Shown piece after piece: positions 23,723 to 32,615 of a DNA stretch of 33,413 nucleotides. The position numbers and the translations under genes were made by a program. The number at the start of each line of letters is the position of its first letter. The stretch's first letter is position 1. The notes under the pieces are model-generated. The model ran no database searches, was not told the DNA's origin, and saw nothing but the letters and a program-made list of their open reading frames with translations. Origin of the DNA: Gemmatimonadota bacterium (GTDB taxonomy: Bacteria > Gemmatimonadota > Gemmatimonadetes > Gemmatimonadales > Gemmatimonadaceae). The stretch covers positions 1 to 33,413 of the forward strand of contig JAQBYI010000036.1 in assembly GCA_027622655.1 (NCBI GenBank). The letters are read 5' to 3'.

Positions 23723-26700
23723 ATGCGATCCAATCGACTCGCCTGCCTTCCGTTCCTCCTGACGCTCGGCGGCGCGCTCTCCGGCACGCTCTCCTGTACG
23801 CTCGCCGCACAGAGCGCGCCCGACGTGGCGAAGGCCGCGAACGCCCTGACCCTCCGCAGCATCGGCCCCGCTCTCGCCAGCGGCCGCATCGCCGACATCG
23901 CGGTGCACCCGACGAACCGCAGCACCTGGTACGTCGCCGCGGGCTCGGGCGGTCTCTGGAAGACCACGAACGCCGGCATGACCTTCACCCCAGTCTTCGA
24001 CGACCAGCCCTCGTATTCGATCGGCGTCGTCACCCTCGACCCGAACAACCCGGAAGTCGTCTGGGTCGGCACGGGGGAGAACGTGAGCGGCCGGCACGTG
24101 GGTTGGGGGGACGGCATATACCGCAGCCGCGACGCGGGGCGCACCTGGCAGCAAATGGGACTCGCCGCCTCGCAACACATCGGGAAGATCCTCATCGACC
24201 CGCGCAACAGCGACGTGATGCTCGTCGCCGCCGAGGGACCGCTCTGGTCTGCGGGCGGGGAACGCGGCGTGTATCGGAGCGAGGATGGCGGCCGGACCTG
24301 GACCGCGACCCTCACGATCGATGAGAACACCGGCGTCACCGACATCGAGTTCGCCCCAGGGGATCCCAACACCATCTATGCCGCGGCCTATCAGCGCCGA
24401 CGCCATGTCGCAGGCTTCCTCGCCGGCGGCCCGCGATCGGGGATCCACAAGTCCACCGATGGCGGGAAGACCTGGCGCCGGATCACGACCGGCCTCCCGG
24501 GCGGCGACATGGGGAAGATCGGCATCGCCGTGACAGCTGCCGACCCGACCATCGTGTACGCCACCATCGAAGCGAGCAACGAGGAACGCGGCTTCTATAG
24601 AAGTCGCGACCGCGGTGAGAGCTGGGAGAAGCGCAACAGCTATATCTCCGGCGGCACGGGGCCGCACTACTACCAGGAGATCGAGGCCTCACCCACGGAC
24701 GCGAACGTCGTCTACCAGATGGACGTTTTCGTCAATGTCACGCGCGATGGCGGGGCGACCTTCAATGTTCTCGAAACGGGGCACACAAAGCACAGTGACA
24801 ACCACGCCCTCTGGATCGACCCGACGAATACCGACCATCTCCTCGTCGGCACCGACGCGGGACTCTACGAGAGTTTCGACGACGGCCGCGAGTTCCGACA
24901 CTTCCCGAACCTCCCGATCTCGCAGTTCTACAAGGTCGCGCTCAGCAATCGCGAGCCCTTCTATGACATCCTCGGCGGCGCGCAGGACCTGGGCACGCTG
25001 CACGGTCCCTCACGCACACTGAATCGCGACGGCATCCGCAACCAGGACTGGTACGTGCCGATGGGCGCCGATGGCTACGGCGTCGGCTTCGACCCGCGTG
25101 ACGAGAACATCACCTACCTGATGACGCAGCAGGGGGACCTCTACCGTACCGATCGTCGGAGCGATGAAGCGCTCGGCATCCGGCCGATGCCTGCCGAGGG
25201 GGATGCGCCTGAGCGATGGAACTGGGACTCGCCGATTATCGTGAGCCCGCACAGCGCCGACCGCATCTACTTCGCCTCGCAGCGTCTCTGGCGCAGCGAG
25301 GACCGCGGCAACTCGTGGACGGCGATCAGCGGCGACCTCACGCAGGGGACAAATCGCTACACGCTCTCCTACATGGGACGCGTCTGGAGCGTAACCGACC
25401 TCCACGACAATGGCGCGATGTCGAAGTACGCGACCATCACCGCGGTCTCGGAGTCGCCCGTCACGTCTGGTGTCCTGATCGTCGGGACCGACGACGGGCT
25501 CGTACAGCTGTCGAGCGATGCCGGCCGCACATGGACGCGCGCGTCCGCGCTCCCAGGACTCCCGCCCTTCTCGTTCATCAACGACGTGGAAGCCTCGCTC
25601 ACCGACGCGAACACCTTCTATGTGGCCGCCGATGCGCACAAGACGGGCGACTTCACGCCGTACGTGTACGTGACGACCGATCGCGGCCGCACCTGGCGCT
25701 CGATCGCGGGGGACCTCCCGAAGAACACCATCGTCTGGACCTTCCAGCAGGATCATGTCCGCTCCGATCTCCTCTTCCTCGGCACCGAGTTCGGGATACA
25801 GTGGTCGCCGAACGGGGGACGGAACTGGCACAAGTTGAGTGGCGGCGTGCCGACGATCTCGTTTCGCGATCTCAAGATCCACCGCCGCGACAACGATCTC
25901 GTAGGGGCAACCTTCGGGCGCGGATTCTACATCCTCGACGACCTCACGCCGCTCCGTGCGATCGCTGCGGGTGTGCTCGCGAGCGAGGGTGCGGTGCTCC
26001 CGGTGCGCGACGCATGGTGGTTCATCCCCTCCGCGGTCGCGCAGGCACCGGGACGACCGACGCTCGGAAGCGACGACTTCACATCGCCGAACCCGCCGCA
26101 CGGCGCGCTCTTCACCTACTGGCTGCGCGAGGTGCCGACGACCGCTCGCGAAGCGCGGCTCAACGCTGAGCGTGCCGCACGCGAGACAGGGCGCGACGTG
26201 CCCTTCCCGGGATACGACCAGTTGCGCGCCGAGCCGCTCGAGAGTGGTCCGCGCGTCTTCCTGCAGGTGAGCGATGCCGCTGGCCGCGCAGTGCGGCGCA
26301 TCGAGGGGCGTGCGAGCGCGGGAATGCACCGAATCAACTGGGACCTCCGCGGTCCCGTGCCTGGTGCGATCGATTTGAGCACGCCGGGATTCCGTCCGCC
26401 CTGGGCTGGCGATCCGGTCGGTCCGCTGATGGCCCCCGGCCGCTACAGCGTGGAGCTCGTGCTGGTCTCGTCGAGCGGCGTGCGCCGGCTGGGTGAGGCG
26501 CAGAGCTTCACCGTGAAGCCGGCGCCGAACGCGCTCCCGGGCACTGACTACGTGGCCGTCGCCGCCTTTCAGCAGGAGACTTCCGATCTGATGCGGCGGA
26601 TGAATGGCGTCGGTGCGGAACTCGGCCGCGTGCGTGACCGGGTGCGGCACATGCGCGCCGCGCTCGCACAGGCGCCACGCGCGAGCCCCGCGCTCCAGCT

Positions 26701-27016
26701 CCGGATGGATTCGCTGATCGTGAAGGTGGCCGCGCTCGAAGTGCGGCTCATTGGTGATCCGGCGCGCCAGCAGTTGAACGAGACGTCAGCTCCGGGCCTG
26801 CGCAACAGACTCGGTGAGGTGATCGGCGGACACTGGGACACGCGCATGGCGCCGACGGCGACGCACCGTGAGAACTTCGCGATCGCGCGTGCCGGTTTTG
26901 ATGCGATGTCGAGCGAGGTCGCGGCGTTGATCTCCGGCGAGCTCGCCCGGCTGGAGACAGAGCTCGAGACGGCTGGTGCGCCCTGGACTCCGGGTCGTCC
27001 GGTGCCGCCGTCCTGA
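23723..27016 (+). CDS. Exported VPS10/sortilin-like BNR-repeat propeller protein
   Basis: From ATG 23723 this is a 1097-residue protein with a signal peptide (about residues 1-30, ending L-A-A-Q-S); a frame starting earlier overlaps the PP2C gene and is not used. The first 700 or so residues are BNR/Asp-box repeats of the form S-x-D-x-G-x-T-W (for example S-R-D-A-G-R-T-W, S-E-D-G-G-R-T-W, S-T-D-G-G-K-T-W, S-S-D-A-G-R-T-W), typical of sortilin-like and glycoside hydrolase-like propellers. The last 300 residues include a beta-sandwich-like part (M-H-R-I-N-W-D-L-R) and a helical end. Proteins of this type are abundant in Gemmatimonadota and Acidobacteria, but their substrate is unknown. No catalytic residues can be assigned. 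It is likely periplasmic or surface bound. Confidence 0.9.
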   Translation: MRSNRLACLPFLLTLGGALSGTLSCTLAAQSAPDVAKAANALTLRSIGPALASGRIADIAVHPTNRSTWYVAAGSGGLWKTTNAGMTFTPVFDDQPSYSIGVVTLDPNNPEVVWVGTGENVSGRHVGWGDGIYRSRDAGRTWQQMGLAASQHIGKILIDPRNSDVMLVAAEGPLWSAGGERGVYRSEDGGRTWTATLTIDENTGVTDIEFAPGDPNTIYAAAYQRRRHVAGFLAGGPRSGIHKSTDGGKTWRRITTGLPGGDMGKIGIAVTAADPTIVYATIEASNEERGFYRSRDRGESWEKRNSYISGGTGPHYYQEIEASPTDANVVYQMDVFVNVTRDGGATFNVLETGHTKHSDNHALWIDPTNTDHLLVGTDAGLYESFDDGREFRHFPNLPISQFYKVALSNREPFYDILGGAQDLGTLHGPSRTLNRDGIRNQDWYVPMGADGYGVGFDPRDENITYLMTQQGDLYRTDRRSDEALGIRPMPAEGDAPERWNWDSPIIVSPHSADRIYFASQRLWRSEDRGNSWTAISGDLTQGTNRYTLSYMGRVWSVTDLHDNGAMSKYATITAVSESPVTSGVLIVGTDDGLVQLSSDAGRTWTRASALPGLPPFSFINDVEASLTDANTFYVAADAHKTGDFTPYVYVTTDRGRTWRSIAGDLPKNTIVWTFQQDHVRSDLLFLGTEFGIQWSPNGGRNWHKLSGGVPTISFRDLKIHRRDNDLVGATFGRGFYILDDLTPLRAIAAGVLASEGAVLPVRDAWWFIPSAVAQAPGRPTLGSDDFTSPNPPHGALFTYWLREVPTTAREARLNAERAARETGRDVPFPGYDQLRAEPLESGPRVFLQVSDAAGRAVRRIEGRASAGMHRINWDLRGPVPGAIDLSTPGFRPPWAGDPVGPLMAPGRYSVELVLVSSSGVRRLGEAQSFTVKPAPNALPGTDYVAVAAFQQETSDLMRRMNGVGAELGRVRDRVRHMRAALAQAPRASPALQLRMDSLIVKVAALEVRLIGDPARQQLNETSAPGLRNRLGEVIGGHWDTRMAPTATHRENFAIARAGFDAMSSEVAALISGELARLETELETAGAPWTPGRPVPPS

Positions 27017-27160
27017 TGCGGGCTTCGATGAAATGGGACTCTACCGATCGCGCGCCAAGCGACATGGGGAGGCCGCCCACGCACGCTACAGCGCGCTCAT
27101 TCGACGGATGGTGAGCCACCAGCGCAGTGTGGCGTGCGCGAGACAGCCGGTCGTGGCGCC

Positions 27161-27271
27161 ATGAGCACCGCCGACCGGATCGGTGCCGCCCTTGCCACAG
27201 CGACCGCTGGCTACCGCATCGAGCGCGAGCTCGGTGCTGGTGGGCGGCCCGCCGCCGGGCCAACTTCCTGA
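27161..27271 (+). pseudogene. Remnant of a Ser/Thr kinase N-terminus
   Basis: ATG 27161 encodes M-S-T-A-D-R-I-G-A-A-L-A, then G-Y-R-I-E-R-E-L-G-A-G-G, which is the start of a Pkn-type kinase up to the glycine-rich loop. Homology stops at about 27244; the frame then ends at TGA 27271. The complete kinase at 28071 begins with the same pattern (Y-R-I-E-R-E-L-G-A-G-G), but its codons differ, so this is the relic of another kinase gene and not a fresh duplication. The rest of that kinase is missing, and the small-protein/nucleotidyltransferase pair begins right behind. The 144 bases before it (27017-27160) hold nothing I recognise. Confidence 0.75.
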
Positions 27272-27273
27272 CC

Positions 27274-27492
27274 ATGCAGCTGCTTCCATGGGACGTGACG
27301 GCGGACGTCGCTCAACGACAGGTGAGCCGATACCGCCAGATGACCGCGACCGAGAAGCTCGTGTGCGCAGACGCCCTCTGGGATCTGGCGTGGGACGCCA
27401 CGCAATTGGGCGTCAGGATGCGGAACCCGGAATTCAATGAGTCCGAGGTCGCCCACGCGACACGCCTCGCGTTCGACAATGCGTCCGACTGA
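27274..27492 (+). CDS. Small protein paired with nucleotidyltransferase, unknown function
   Basis: From ATG 27274 this is a 72-residue, soluble protein: D-V-A-Q-R-Q-V-S-R-Y-R-Q-M-T-A-T-E-K-L, then D-A-T-Q-L-G-V-R-M-R-N-P. I recognise the pattern 'R-Q-V-x-x-(W/Y)-R-x-M-(T/S)-x-x-E-K ... A-G-V-R-x-R-x-P' from short hypothetical proteins encoded directly before nucleotidyltransferases in soil bacteria. Relatives often end with a conserved helix (E-x-x-x-R-L-A), kept here as E-V-A-H-A-T-R-L-A. No Shine-Dalgarno sequence is visible. It overlaps the nucleotidyltransferase gene by 14 bases, so the two are translated together. A toxin-antitoxin-like or regulatory partnership is an inference from this arrangement only. 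Confidence 0.65.
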   Translation: MQLLPWDVTADVAQRQVSRYRQMTATEKLVCADALWDLAWDATQLGVRMRNPEFNESEVAHATRLAFDNASD

Positions 27493-28045
27493 TCTGATCG
27501 CAGTGTTCGCTCCGCGTTTCGACGCTGCCGGCATTGAATGGATGATTGCGGGCGGCGTTGCATCCATCGTTTACGGTGAACCGCGACTCACACAGGATCT
27601 TGATGTTGTCGCCGGACTCAAGAAGGCCGACGCGGAACGGTTTGCGCTCCAGTTTCCAGAGCCGGAGTTCTACTGCGCTCCGGCGGAAGTGATCGCCGAG
27701 GAGGCCGGTCGTGACGCGTCAGGGCACTTCAACGTGCTTCACAATCCGACGGGCGCCCGGGCCGATATCTATCTTGCCGGCCGGGATCCGCTGGCACGCC
27801 GCGGACTCGACGGCCGTCGCGTCGTGGAGCTGCTCGGGCGGCCGACGCCAATCGCGGCGCCGGAGTACGTGATTTTGCACAAGCTTCGGTTTCGCCAACA
27901 GGGTGCGAGCGAACGTCACCTGCGAGACATCCGCGCGATGCTTCGGGTGCTGGGTTCTTCGGTCGACGTCGCGGCGCTGACTCGCGATGCCGCCGACCTG
28001 GGACTCTCCGACGTGTGGCGGGAGATGGAGGGGCTGCGGGAATGA
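27479..28045 (+). CDS. Nucleotidyltransferase-fold protein (AbiEii/MNT-like)
   Basis: This 188-residue protein starts at ATG 27479, inside the end of the small upstream gene. The N-terminal half has the pol-beta nucleotidyltransferase signature: I-A-G-G-V-A-S-I-V-Y-G (residues 22-32), then R-L-T-Q-D-L-D-V-V, where Asp-x-Asp binds metal. The C-terminal half contains the conserved P-E-Y-V-I-L-H-K-L-R-F-R and R-H-L-R-D-I-R-A-M-L segments, as in AbiEii-type toxins and related proteins. It may transfer nucleotides to RNA or protein targets. It is paired with the 72-residue protein and sits between a decayed and an intact kinase gene, as expected for an acquired module. Fold is sure; target is unknown. 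Confidence 0.82.
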   Translation: MRPTDLIAVFAPRFDAAGIEWMIAGGVASIVYGEPRLTQDLDVVAGLKKADAERFALQFPEPEFYCAPAEVIAEEAGRDASGHFNVLHNPTGARADIYLAGRDPLARRGLDGRRVVELLGRPTPIAAPEYVILHKLRFRQQGASERHLRDIRAMLRVLGSSVDVAALTRDAADLGLSDVWREMEGLRE

Positions 28046-28070
28046 TCCCTGCCTTCTGGTCCAACCTGCC

Positions 28071-30779
28071 GTGACCGCGCCCGAACGCCTCGCCACCGCC
28101 CTCGCCGATCGCTACCGCATCGAGCGTGAACTCGGCGCGGGCGGAATGGCCACCGTCTACCTCGCCGAGGACCTGAAGCACGACCGCAAGGTCGCGATCA
28201 AGGTGCTCAAGTCCGAACTCGCGGCGGTGCTCGGCGCCGAGCGGTTCGTGGTCGAGATCAAGACAACGGCAGCGCTGAGCCACCCGCACATCCTGCCGCT
28301 CTTTGACAGCGGCACCGCAGAAGGCTTCCTGTTCTATGTGATGCCGTACATCGAAGGCGAAACCATTCGCGAGAAGTTGAATCGCGAAACCCAGCTTGGC
28401 ATCGGCGACGCGGTGAAGATCACACGCGAGGTTGCCGACGCACTCGACTATGCACATCGGCACGGCGTTATTCATCGCGATATCAAGCCCGAGAACATTC
28501 TGCTGCACGACGGTCGGCCGATGGTGATGGACTTCGGCATCGCGCTCGCAGTATCAGCTGCGGCCGGCGGCCGAATGACCGAGACGGGTCTCTCGCTCGG
28601 TACACCGCACTACATGTCGCCGGAGCAGGCAACCGCCGAGAAAGAGATCACACCGCGGAGCGACATCTACTCGCTTGCGACCGTTCTCTACGAGATGCTT
28701 GCAGGGGAGCCGCCACATACCGGCGGTTCGGCGCAGCAGGTCGTCATGAAGATCATCACCGATACGCCGCGTTCGGTGAGCGAACTCCGAAAATCAGTTC
28801 CGCAGAACGTGGCGTCTGCGGTCGCTACCGCGCTTGAGAAACTTCCGGCCGACCGGTTCGATAGCGCCAAAACCTTCGCCGACGCGCTGGCGAACCCGGG
28901 ATACACCTCAGCGTTGACCACTGGAATCGGGGCTCGCGCAAGCGCGCCACGCGGCATGCGCGCGTGGGTTTCGGCGGCCTTCGCGCTCGTCACGCTGCTG
29001 ATCGGCTACCTGGTCGGAACGAACGGCTCAACAGACAACACCGGCCGAACGGTGCAGTTCTATGTGGCCATGCCAGACAGCGTCACCCCGGCCACCGTGT
29101 GCTGCGGGAGGATGTTCGCGCTTTCGCCTGACGGCAATACGCTCGTGTTCGCCGCCGGTCAGCCCGGAACTCCGGCGCTATTCCGACTCTCGCTGGATCG
29201 ACTTGGCGCCGAACTCATTCCGGGCACCGAGCGCTGGGCGAGTCCCTTCTTCTCTCCGAACGGTGAGTGGCTTGGGTTTGAGGCAGCCGGCACCCTGAAG
29301 AAGATGCGCATGGCCGGTGGGCCCGTCGTGCCCATCGCGGAGACCGGTCAGGTTTCGAACGCCACGTGGACGGAAGAGGGCGACCGGATCGTGTACGCAT
29401 CGACTCCGGGTGGAAACGCGCTTTGGTCGGTCAACGCTTCGGGCGGTGGAAAACCGTCCAGAGTGTTTGCTCGCGACTCGCTTGGTGTTGGTCGCGCCTC
29501 GTTCATGTATCCGGAGGCACTTCCGGGAGGCCGAGCGGTGTTGTCCTCCGTCCCCGGCAGTCGTAGCGAAGGGTTGGAGGGCCGGCGAATCGTCGTGGTC
29601 GACCTTGAAACCGGTCGCGTGGATACGCTCGGTCCCGGGACGAACGCGTCCTATGCGGATGGATATCTCTTTGTTGGCGGCGCCGACGGCACCGTTGCGG
29701 CGCAGCCGTTCGATCCGGCGACACGCAAGACGACTGGCGAGCCGACGACCATCCTGAGCGGCGTCGCTCGTCGCGGACCGGTGCAGCTCCAGTTTTCCGT
29801 GTCGAGGGGCGGATCGCTCGCTTACGATCACACTGGAACCGGCTTTGGCGGACTGATCGATTACGTTGGCCTGTCAGTGGCCGACATCCGCGCCGCGACG
29901 GGCTCAACCGACGAGCTACGGCCGGGCAGCGCGCCGAAACCCATGGCAATCGAGCCCAAACCGATGGCCGCGTTTGAGCCGGCCATATCCCCCGACGGAC
30001 GGCGCGTGGTGTTCCGGGCCCACATGACGACTTCGGGTTATGACTTGTGGATGCTCGACGTGCGAACCGGCATGGCCTCGCGATTTACGGTGGGCGGTGC
30101 GCGAAGCCCCGTGTGGACCCGGAGCGGGCAACGGGTCGCGTACTTCGGCCCGGGTAGCGGAGACGCGAGCTCCGGGATCTACACGCGTGCCGCGGACCTG
30201 TCGGGCGCACCGGAACTCGTTCTCGCTGGCTCGCAGCTCTCGCCGACTTCGTGGACACCAGACGGCCGCCTCGTGTTCGGGCAGATCTCAACCCAGCAAA
30301 AGTCCGACGTCGGCGTCGTGACGCCTGGTGATACCGTGCCGCAGTGGATCGTTCGCACGGACGCTTCCGAGTCGCACGGGGTGGTGTCGCCGGATGGTAG
30401 GTGGCTGGCCTACCTCAGCGACACCGCCGTCTGGGTGCAGCCGATGGCCGGTGGCGGCGCGCCCGTGCAAATTTCCGCCGGCCTCGCTCACGCACCGCGG
30501 TGGGGTCGCGATGGCCGAGTGCTCTACTACGTTTCGCTCCCTGAAAGGTCGATCGTCGCTGCCATGTTGGCGCCCGGCGTCGGCGTAACGGTCACACGCC
30601 GCGCGCCAGTCAGTGTTCAAACGGCGGAAATGGTCCAGAATGGCGAGCCGAACTGGGACCTTTTTCCTGACGACCGGCGAATCGTGTTCGCGTCAACAGG
30701 GGCCAGTGCCGTTCCGCCGAAGCTCGCCGTGGTGCAGAACTGGAAGGCTCTCGTCCGCGCGATGACCGGCAAGCCGTAG
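28071..30779 (+). CDS. Membrane Ser/Thr protein kinase with TolB-like propeller
   Basis: The start is GTG 28071; the longer open frame overlaps the nucleotidyltransferase gene. Of 902 residues, 1-275 are a Hanks-type kinase with all motifs: glycine loop G-A-G-G-M-A (22-27), Lys44 (V-A-I-K), catalytic H-R-D-I-K-P-E-N (Asp137), D-F-G (154-156) and G-T-P-H-Y-M-S-P-E-Q. A single membrane helix follows (about 298-316, A-F-A-L-V-T-L-L-I-G-Y-L-V-G). The outer part, from about 325, has repeated PD40/TolB-like blades (for example A-L-S-P-D-G-N-T-L-V-F, A-I-S-P-D-G-R-R-V-V-F). The kinase is cytoplasmic and the propeller periplasmic, probably sensing a ligand or partner. This architecture is particularly common in Gemmatimonadota and Acidobacteria. 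Confidence 0.95.
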   Translation: MTAPERLATALADRYRIERELGAGGMATVYLAEDLKHDRKVAIKVLKSELAAVLGAERFVVEIKTTAALSHPHILPLFDSGTAEGFLFYVMPYIEGETIREKLNRETQLGIGDAVKITREVADALDYAHRHGVIHRDIKPENILLHDGRPMVMDFGIALAVSAAAGGRMTETGLSLGTPHYMSPEQATAEKEITPRSDIYSLATVLYEMLAGEPPHTGGSAQQVVMKIITDTPRSVSELRKSVPQNVASAVATALEKLPADRFDSAKTFADALANPGYTSALTTGIGARASAPRGMRAWVSAAFALVTLLIGYLVGTNGSTDNTGRTVQFYVAMPDSVTPATVCCGRMFALSPDGNTLVFAAGQPGTPALFRLSLDRLGAELIPGTERWASPFFSPNGEWLGFEAAGTLKKMRMAGGPVVPIAETGQVSNATWTEEGDRIVYASTPGGNALWSVNASGGGKPSRVFARDSLGVGRASFMYPEALPGGRAVLSSVPGSRSEGLEGRRIVVVDLETGRVDTLGPGTNASYADGYLFVGGADGTVAAQPFDPATRKTTGEPTTILSGVARRGPVQLQFSVSRGGSLAYDHTGTGFGGLIDYVGLSVADIRAATGSTDELRPGSAPKPMAIEPKPMAAFEPAISPDGRRVVFRAHMTTSGYDLWMLDVRTGMASRFTVGGARSPVWTRSGQRVAYFGPGSGDASSGIYTRAADLSGAPELVLAGSQLSPTSWTPDGRLVFGQISTQQKSDVGVVTPGDTVPQWIVRTDASESHGVVSPDGRWLAYLSDTAVWVQPMAGGGAPVQISAGLAHAPRWGRDGRVLYYVSLPERSIVAAMLAPGVGVTVTRRAPVSVQTAEMVQNGEPNWDLFPDDRRIVFASTGASAVPPKLAVVQNWKALVRAMTGKP

Positions 30780-30806
30780 GCCTACGATGCAGATCCGGAA
30801 ACGCCT

Positions 30807-32543
30807 GTGAAACGTGAATCGAAATCGTCAAAGACAACCCAGCAGGCCACAGATCGGTCCGGTCACGGTACCGACCGCCGCGGCTTCGTCCTTGCGGCGT
30901 CAGCGTCGCTCCTCGCGGCCGGCGGTCTGCGGCCCGGCGATCTCATCGCCCACGGCCCATCGGTCATCACGAAGCGTCGCGCGCACGACCTTGTGATTCG
31001 TGGCGGCACTGTTTTCGACGGACTCGGCAACGCCGGTGTCGAAATGGACGTCGCCGTAGCCGGTGGACGCATCGTTGACGTCGCTCGGCGCATTACCGAG
31101 GCCGGGACGGAGGAAATCGACGCGAAGGGGCTCGCTGTAGCGCCAGGGTTCATTGACATCCATTCGCATGGCGACGGCAACATGGACGAAGATCCGCGTC
31201 AGGAGTCCGTCGTGCGTCAGGGCGTGACGACGATCGTGGTCGGGCAGGATGGCAGTTCGCGCGCGCCTCGCGCCCGCGCACAGTCGAGCGGCGCGGAACC
31301 CGGCGAAGAAAGCACGAACTCGTTCAACGCCGTCTTCGCCGCCATCGATCGACTTCAGCCGAGCGTCAACGTCGCGTCGATGATCGGGCTGGGCAGTGTG
31401 CGCGCAGCAGTCGTCGGCCCCGATGATCGCCCGGCGACGCCGGCCGAGATGGCGCGAATGGTTGCGATCGTCGAAACGGCGCTGGCTCAGGGCGCGTGCG
31501 GTGCATCAAGCGGACTGGAATACACGCCGGGAGCATTCGCGCCGCTCGCTGAGCTGATCGAACTCTGCAAACCACTTGCTTCGCGCCGCCTGCCGTACTC
31601 GACGCATATGCGTAACGAAGACGACCAGGTGCTTGAGTCAATCGACGAGTCGATCGCGGTCGCACGTGGAGCGCGCTGTCCGCTGCAGATAGCGCACCTC
31701 AAGATGCAGGGCCCGCGAAACTGGAACAAACTCGACACCGCGTTCGCGCGCATCGCCGCTGCACGCAACGACGGACTCGACGTAGCGTTCGACCGCTATC
31801 CGTACATCGCGTACCAGACCGGCCTTACGAATCTCTTTCCGACGTGGAGCCGCGACGGCGGCACGCGCCCATTCCTCGCCCGTCTCGATTCCGCCAGCGT
31901 TGCGCCACGCATCAAGACCTACACGCTCGACAAAGTCGAGCTGATCGGTGGATGGGATAACGTGCTAGTCGCGAGCGCACGCGCCGCCGAAGACCGTCCG
32001 GCGGAAGGGAAGCGCCTCGGAGCGTACGCCAAGTCGCTCGGCCAGGACCCGTACGAACTCGCCGTTGCGATGCTCAAGCGAAATGGCGGCTCAGTTGGTA
32101 TGGTTGGTTTCGCGATGAGCGAAGAGAATCTCGACCGACTTCTCGCGCATCCTTATGGCATGGTCTGCAGCGACGGCGGAGCGTTCGCCACGGACGGACC
32201 CACCCGCCGCGGGAGCCCGCATCCGCGTGGGGCAGGGTCGTTCCCTCGCGTGATCGCGAAGTATGTGCGCGAACGCAAGGCGATCACGCTGGAGCAGGCG
32301 ATTCACAAGATGACGGCGCTGCCCGCGTCGCGTGTGCGCCTCGCCGATCGCGGACGCCTTGCACGAAACATGGCGGCCGACATCGTCGTGTTCGACGCCG
32401 CGACGATCGCCGACACCGCGACGTACGAACAGCCGTTCGGCTACCCGACCGGAATCGCGGCCACGATCGTGAATGGCGCGGTCGTACTTCGCGACGGGCA
32501 GCGAGACGCCCGCCGAACAGGGAAGGTGCTCAGGCCGCAGTAG
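30807..32543 (+). CDS. Tat-exported amidohydrolase, D-aminoacylase-like
   Basis: This 578-residue protein starts at GTG 30807. Residues 20-42 form a twin-arginine signal (T-D-R-R-G-F-V-L-A-A-S-A-S-L-L-A). The body is an amidohydrolase of the N-acyl-D-amino-acid deacylase group: V-I-R-G-G-T-V-F-D-G-L-G, the metal motif I-D-I-H-S-H-G-D (His119, His121, Asp123), S-T-H-M-R-N-E, I-A-H-L-K and C-S-D-G-G. The characterised enzymes have a metal-ligand Cys in V-G-N-C-G; here that place reads V-G-Q-D-G-S-S, so the metal site is changed. It would release D-amino acids or similar from N-acyl compounds in the periplasm. It lies 27 bases after the kinase gene and may share its transcript. Confidence 0.9.
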   Translation: MKRESKSSKTTQQATDRSGHGTDRRGFVLAASASLLAAGGLRPGDLIAHGPSVITKRRAHDLVIRGGTVFDGLGNAGVEMDVAVAGGRIVDVARRITEAGTEEIDAKGLAVAPGFIDIHSHGDGNMDEDPRQESVVRQGVTTIVVGQDGSSRAPRARAQSSGAEPGEESTNSFNAVFAAIDRLQPSVNVASMIGLGSVRAAVVGPDDRPATPAEMARMVAIVETALAQGACGASSGLEYTPGAFAPLAELIELCKPLASRRLPYSTHMRNEDDQVLESIDESIAVARGARCPLQIAHLKMQGPRNWNKLDTAFARIAAARNDGLDVAFDRYPYIAYQTGLTNLFPTWSRDGGTRPFLARLDSASVAPRIKTYTLDKVELIGGWDNVLVASARAAEDRPAEGKRLGAYAKSLGQDPYELAVAMLKRNGGSVGMVGFAMSEENLDRLLAHPYGMVCSDGGAFATDGPTRRGSPHPRGAGSFPRVIAKYVRERKAITLEQAIHKMTALPASRVRLADRGRLARNMAADIVVFDAATIADTATYEQPFGYPTGIAATIVNGAVVLRDGQRDARRTGKVLRPQ

Positions 32544-32585
32544 CCGGCGCGTGCCCCGGCAGTCCGGAGCAGCGAACACTTGCGT

Positions 32586-32615
32586 TGCAGTGCAAAAGCA
32601 ATACATTGCACTGCA
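32586..32615. promoter_or_regulatory. Palindromic operator of the RHH/PIN toxin-antitoxin pair
   Basis: TGCAGTGCAA (32586-32595) and TTGCACTGCA (32606-32615) are perfect 10-bp inverted repeats with a 10-base spacer. The right arm reaches into the A of the antitoxin ATG. Ribbon-helix-helix antitoxins bind such paired half-sites and repress their own operon. Because the arm covers the start codon, the transcript must start upstream of or within it. Confidence 0.8.

Noticed and set aside
25010-26650. Minus-strand 546-codon open frame
   Set aside because: It is antisense to the BNR propeller gene, Arg/Val-rich without motifs, while the plus strand has intact Asp-box repeats.
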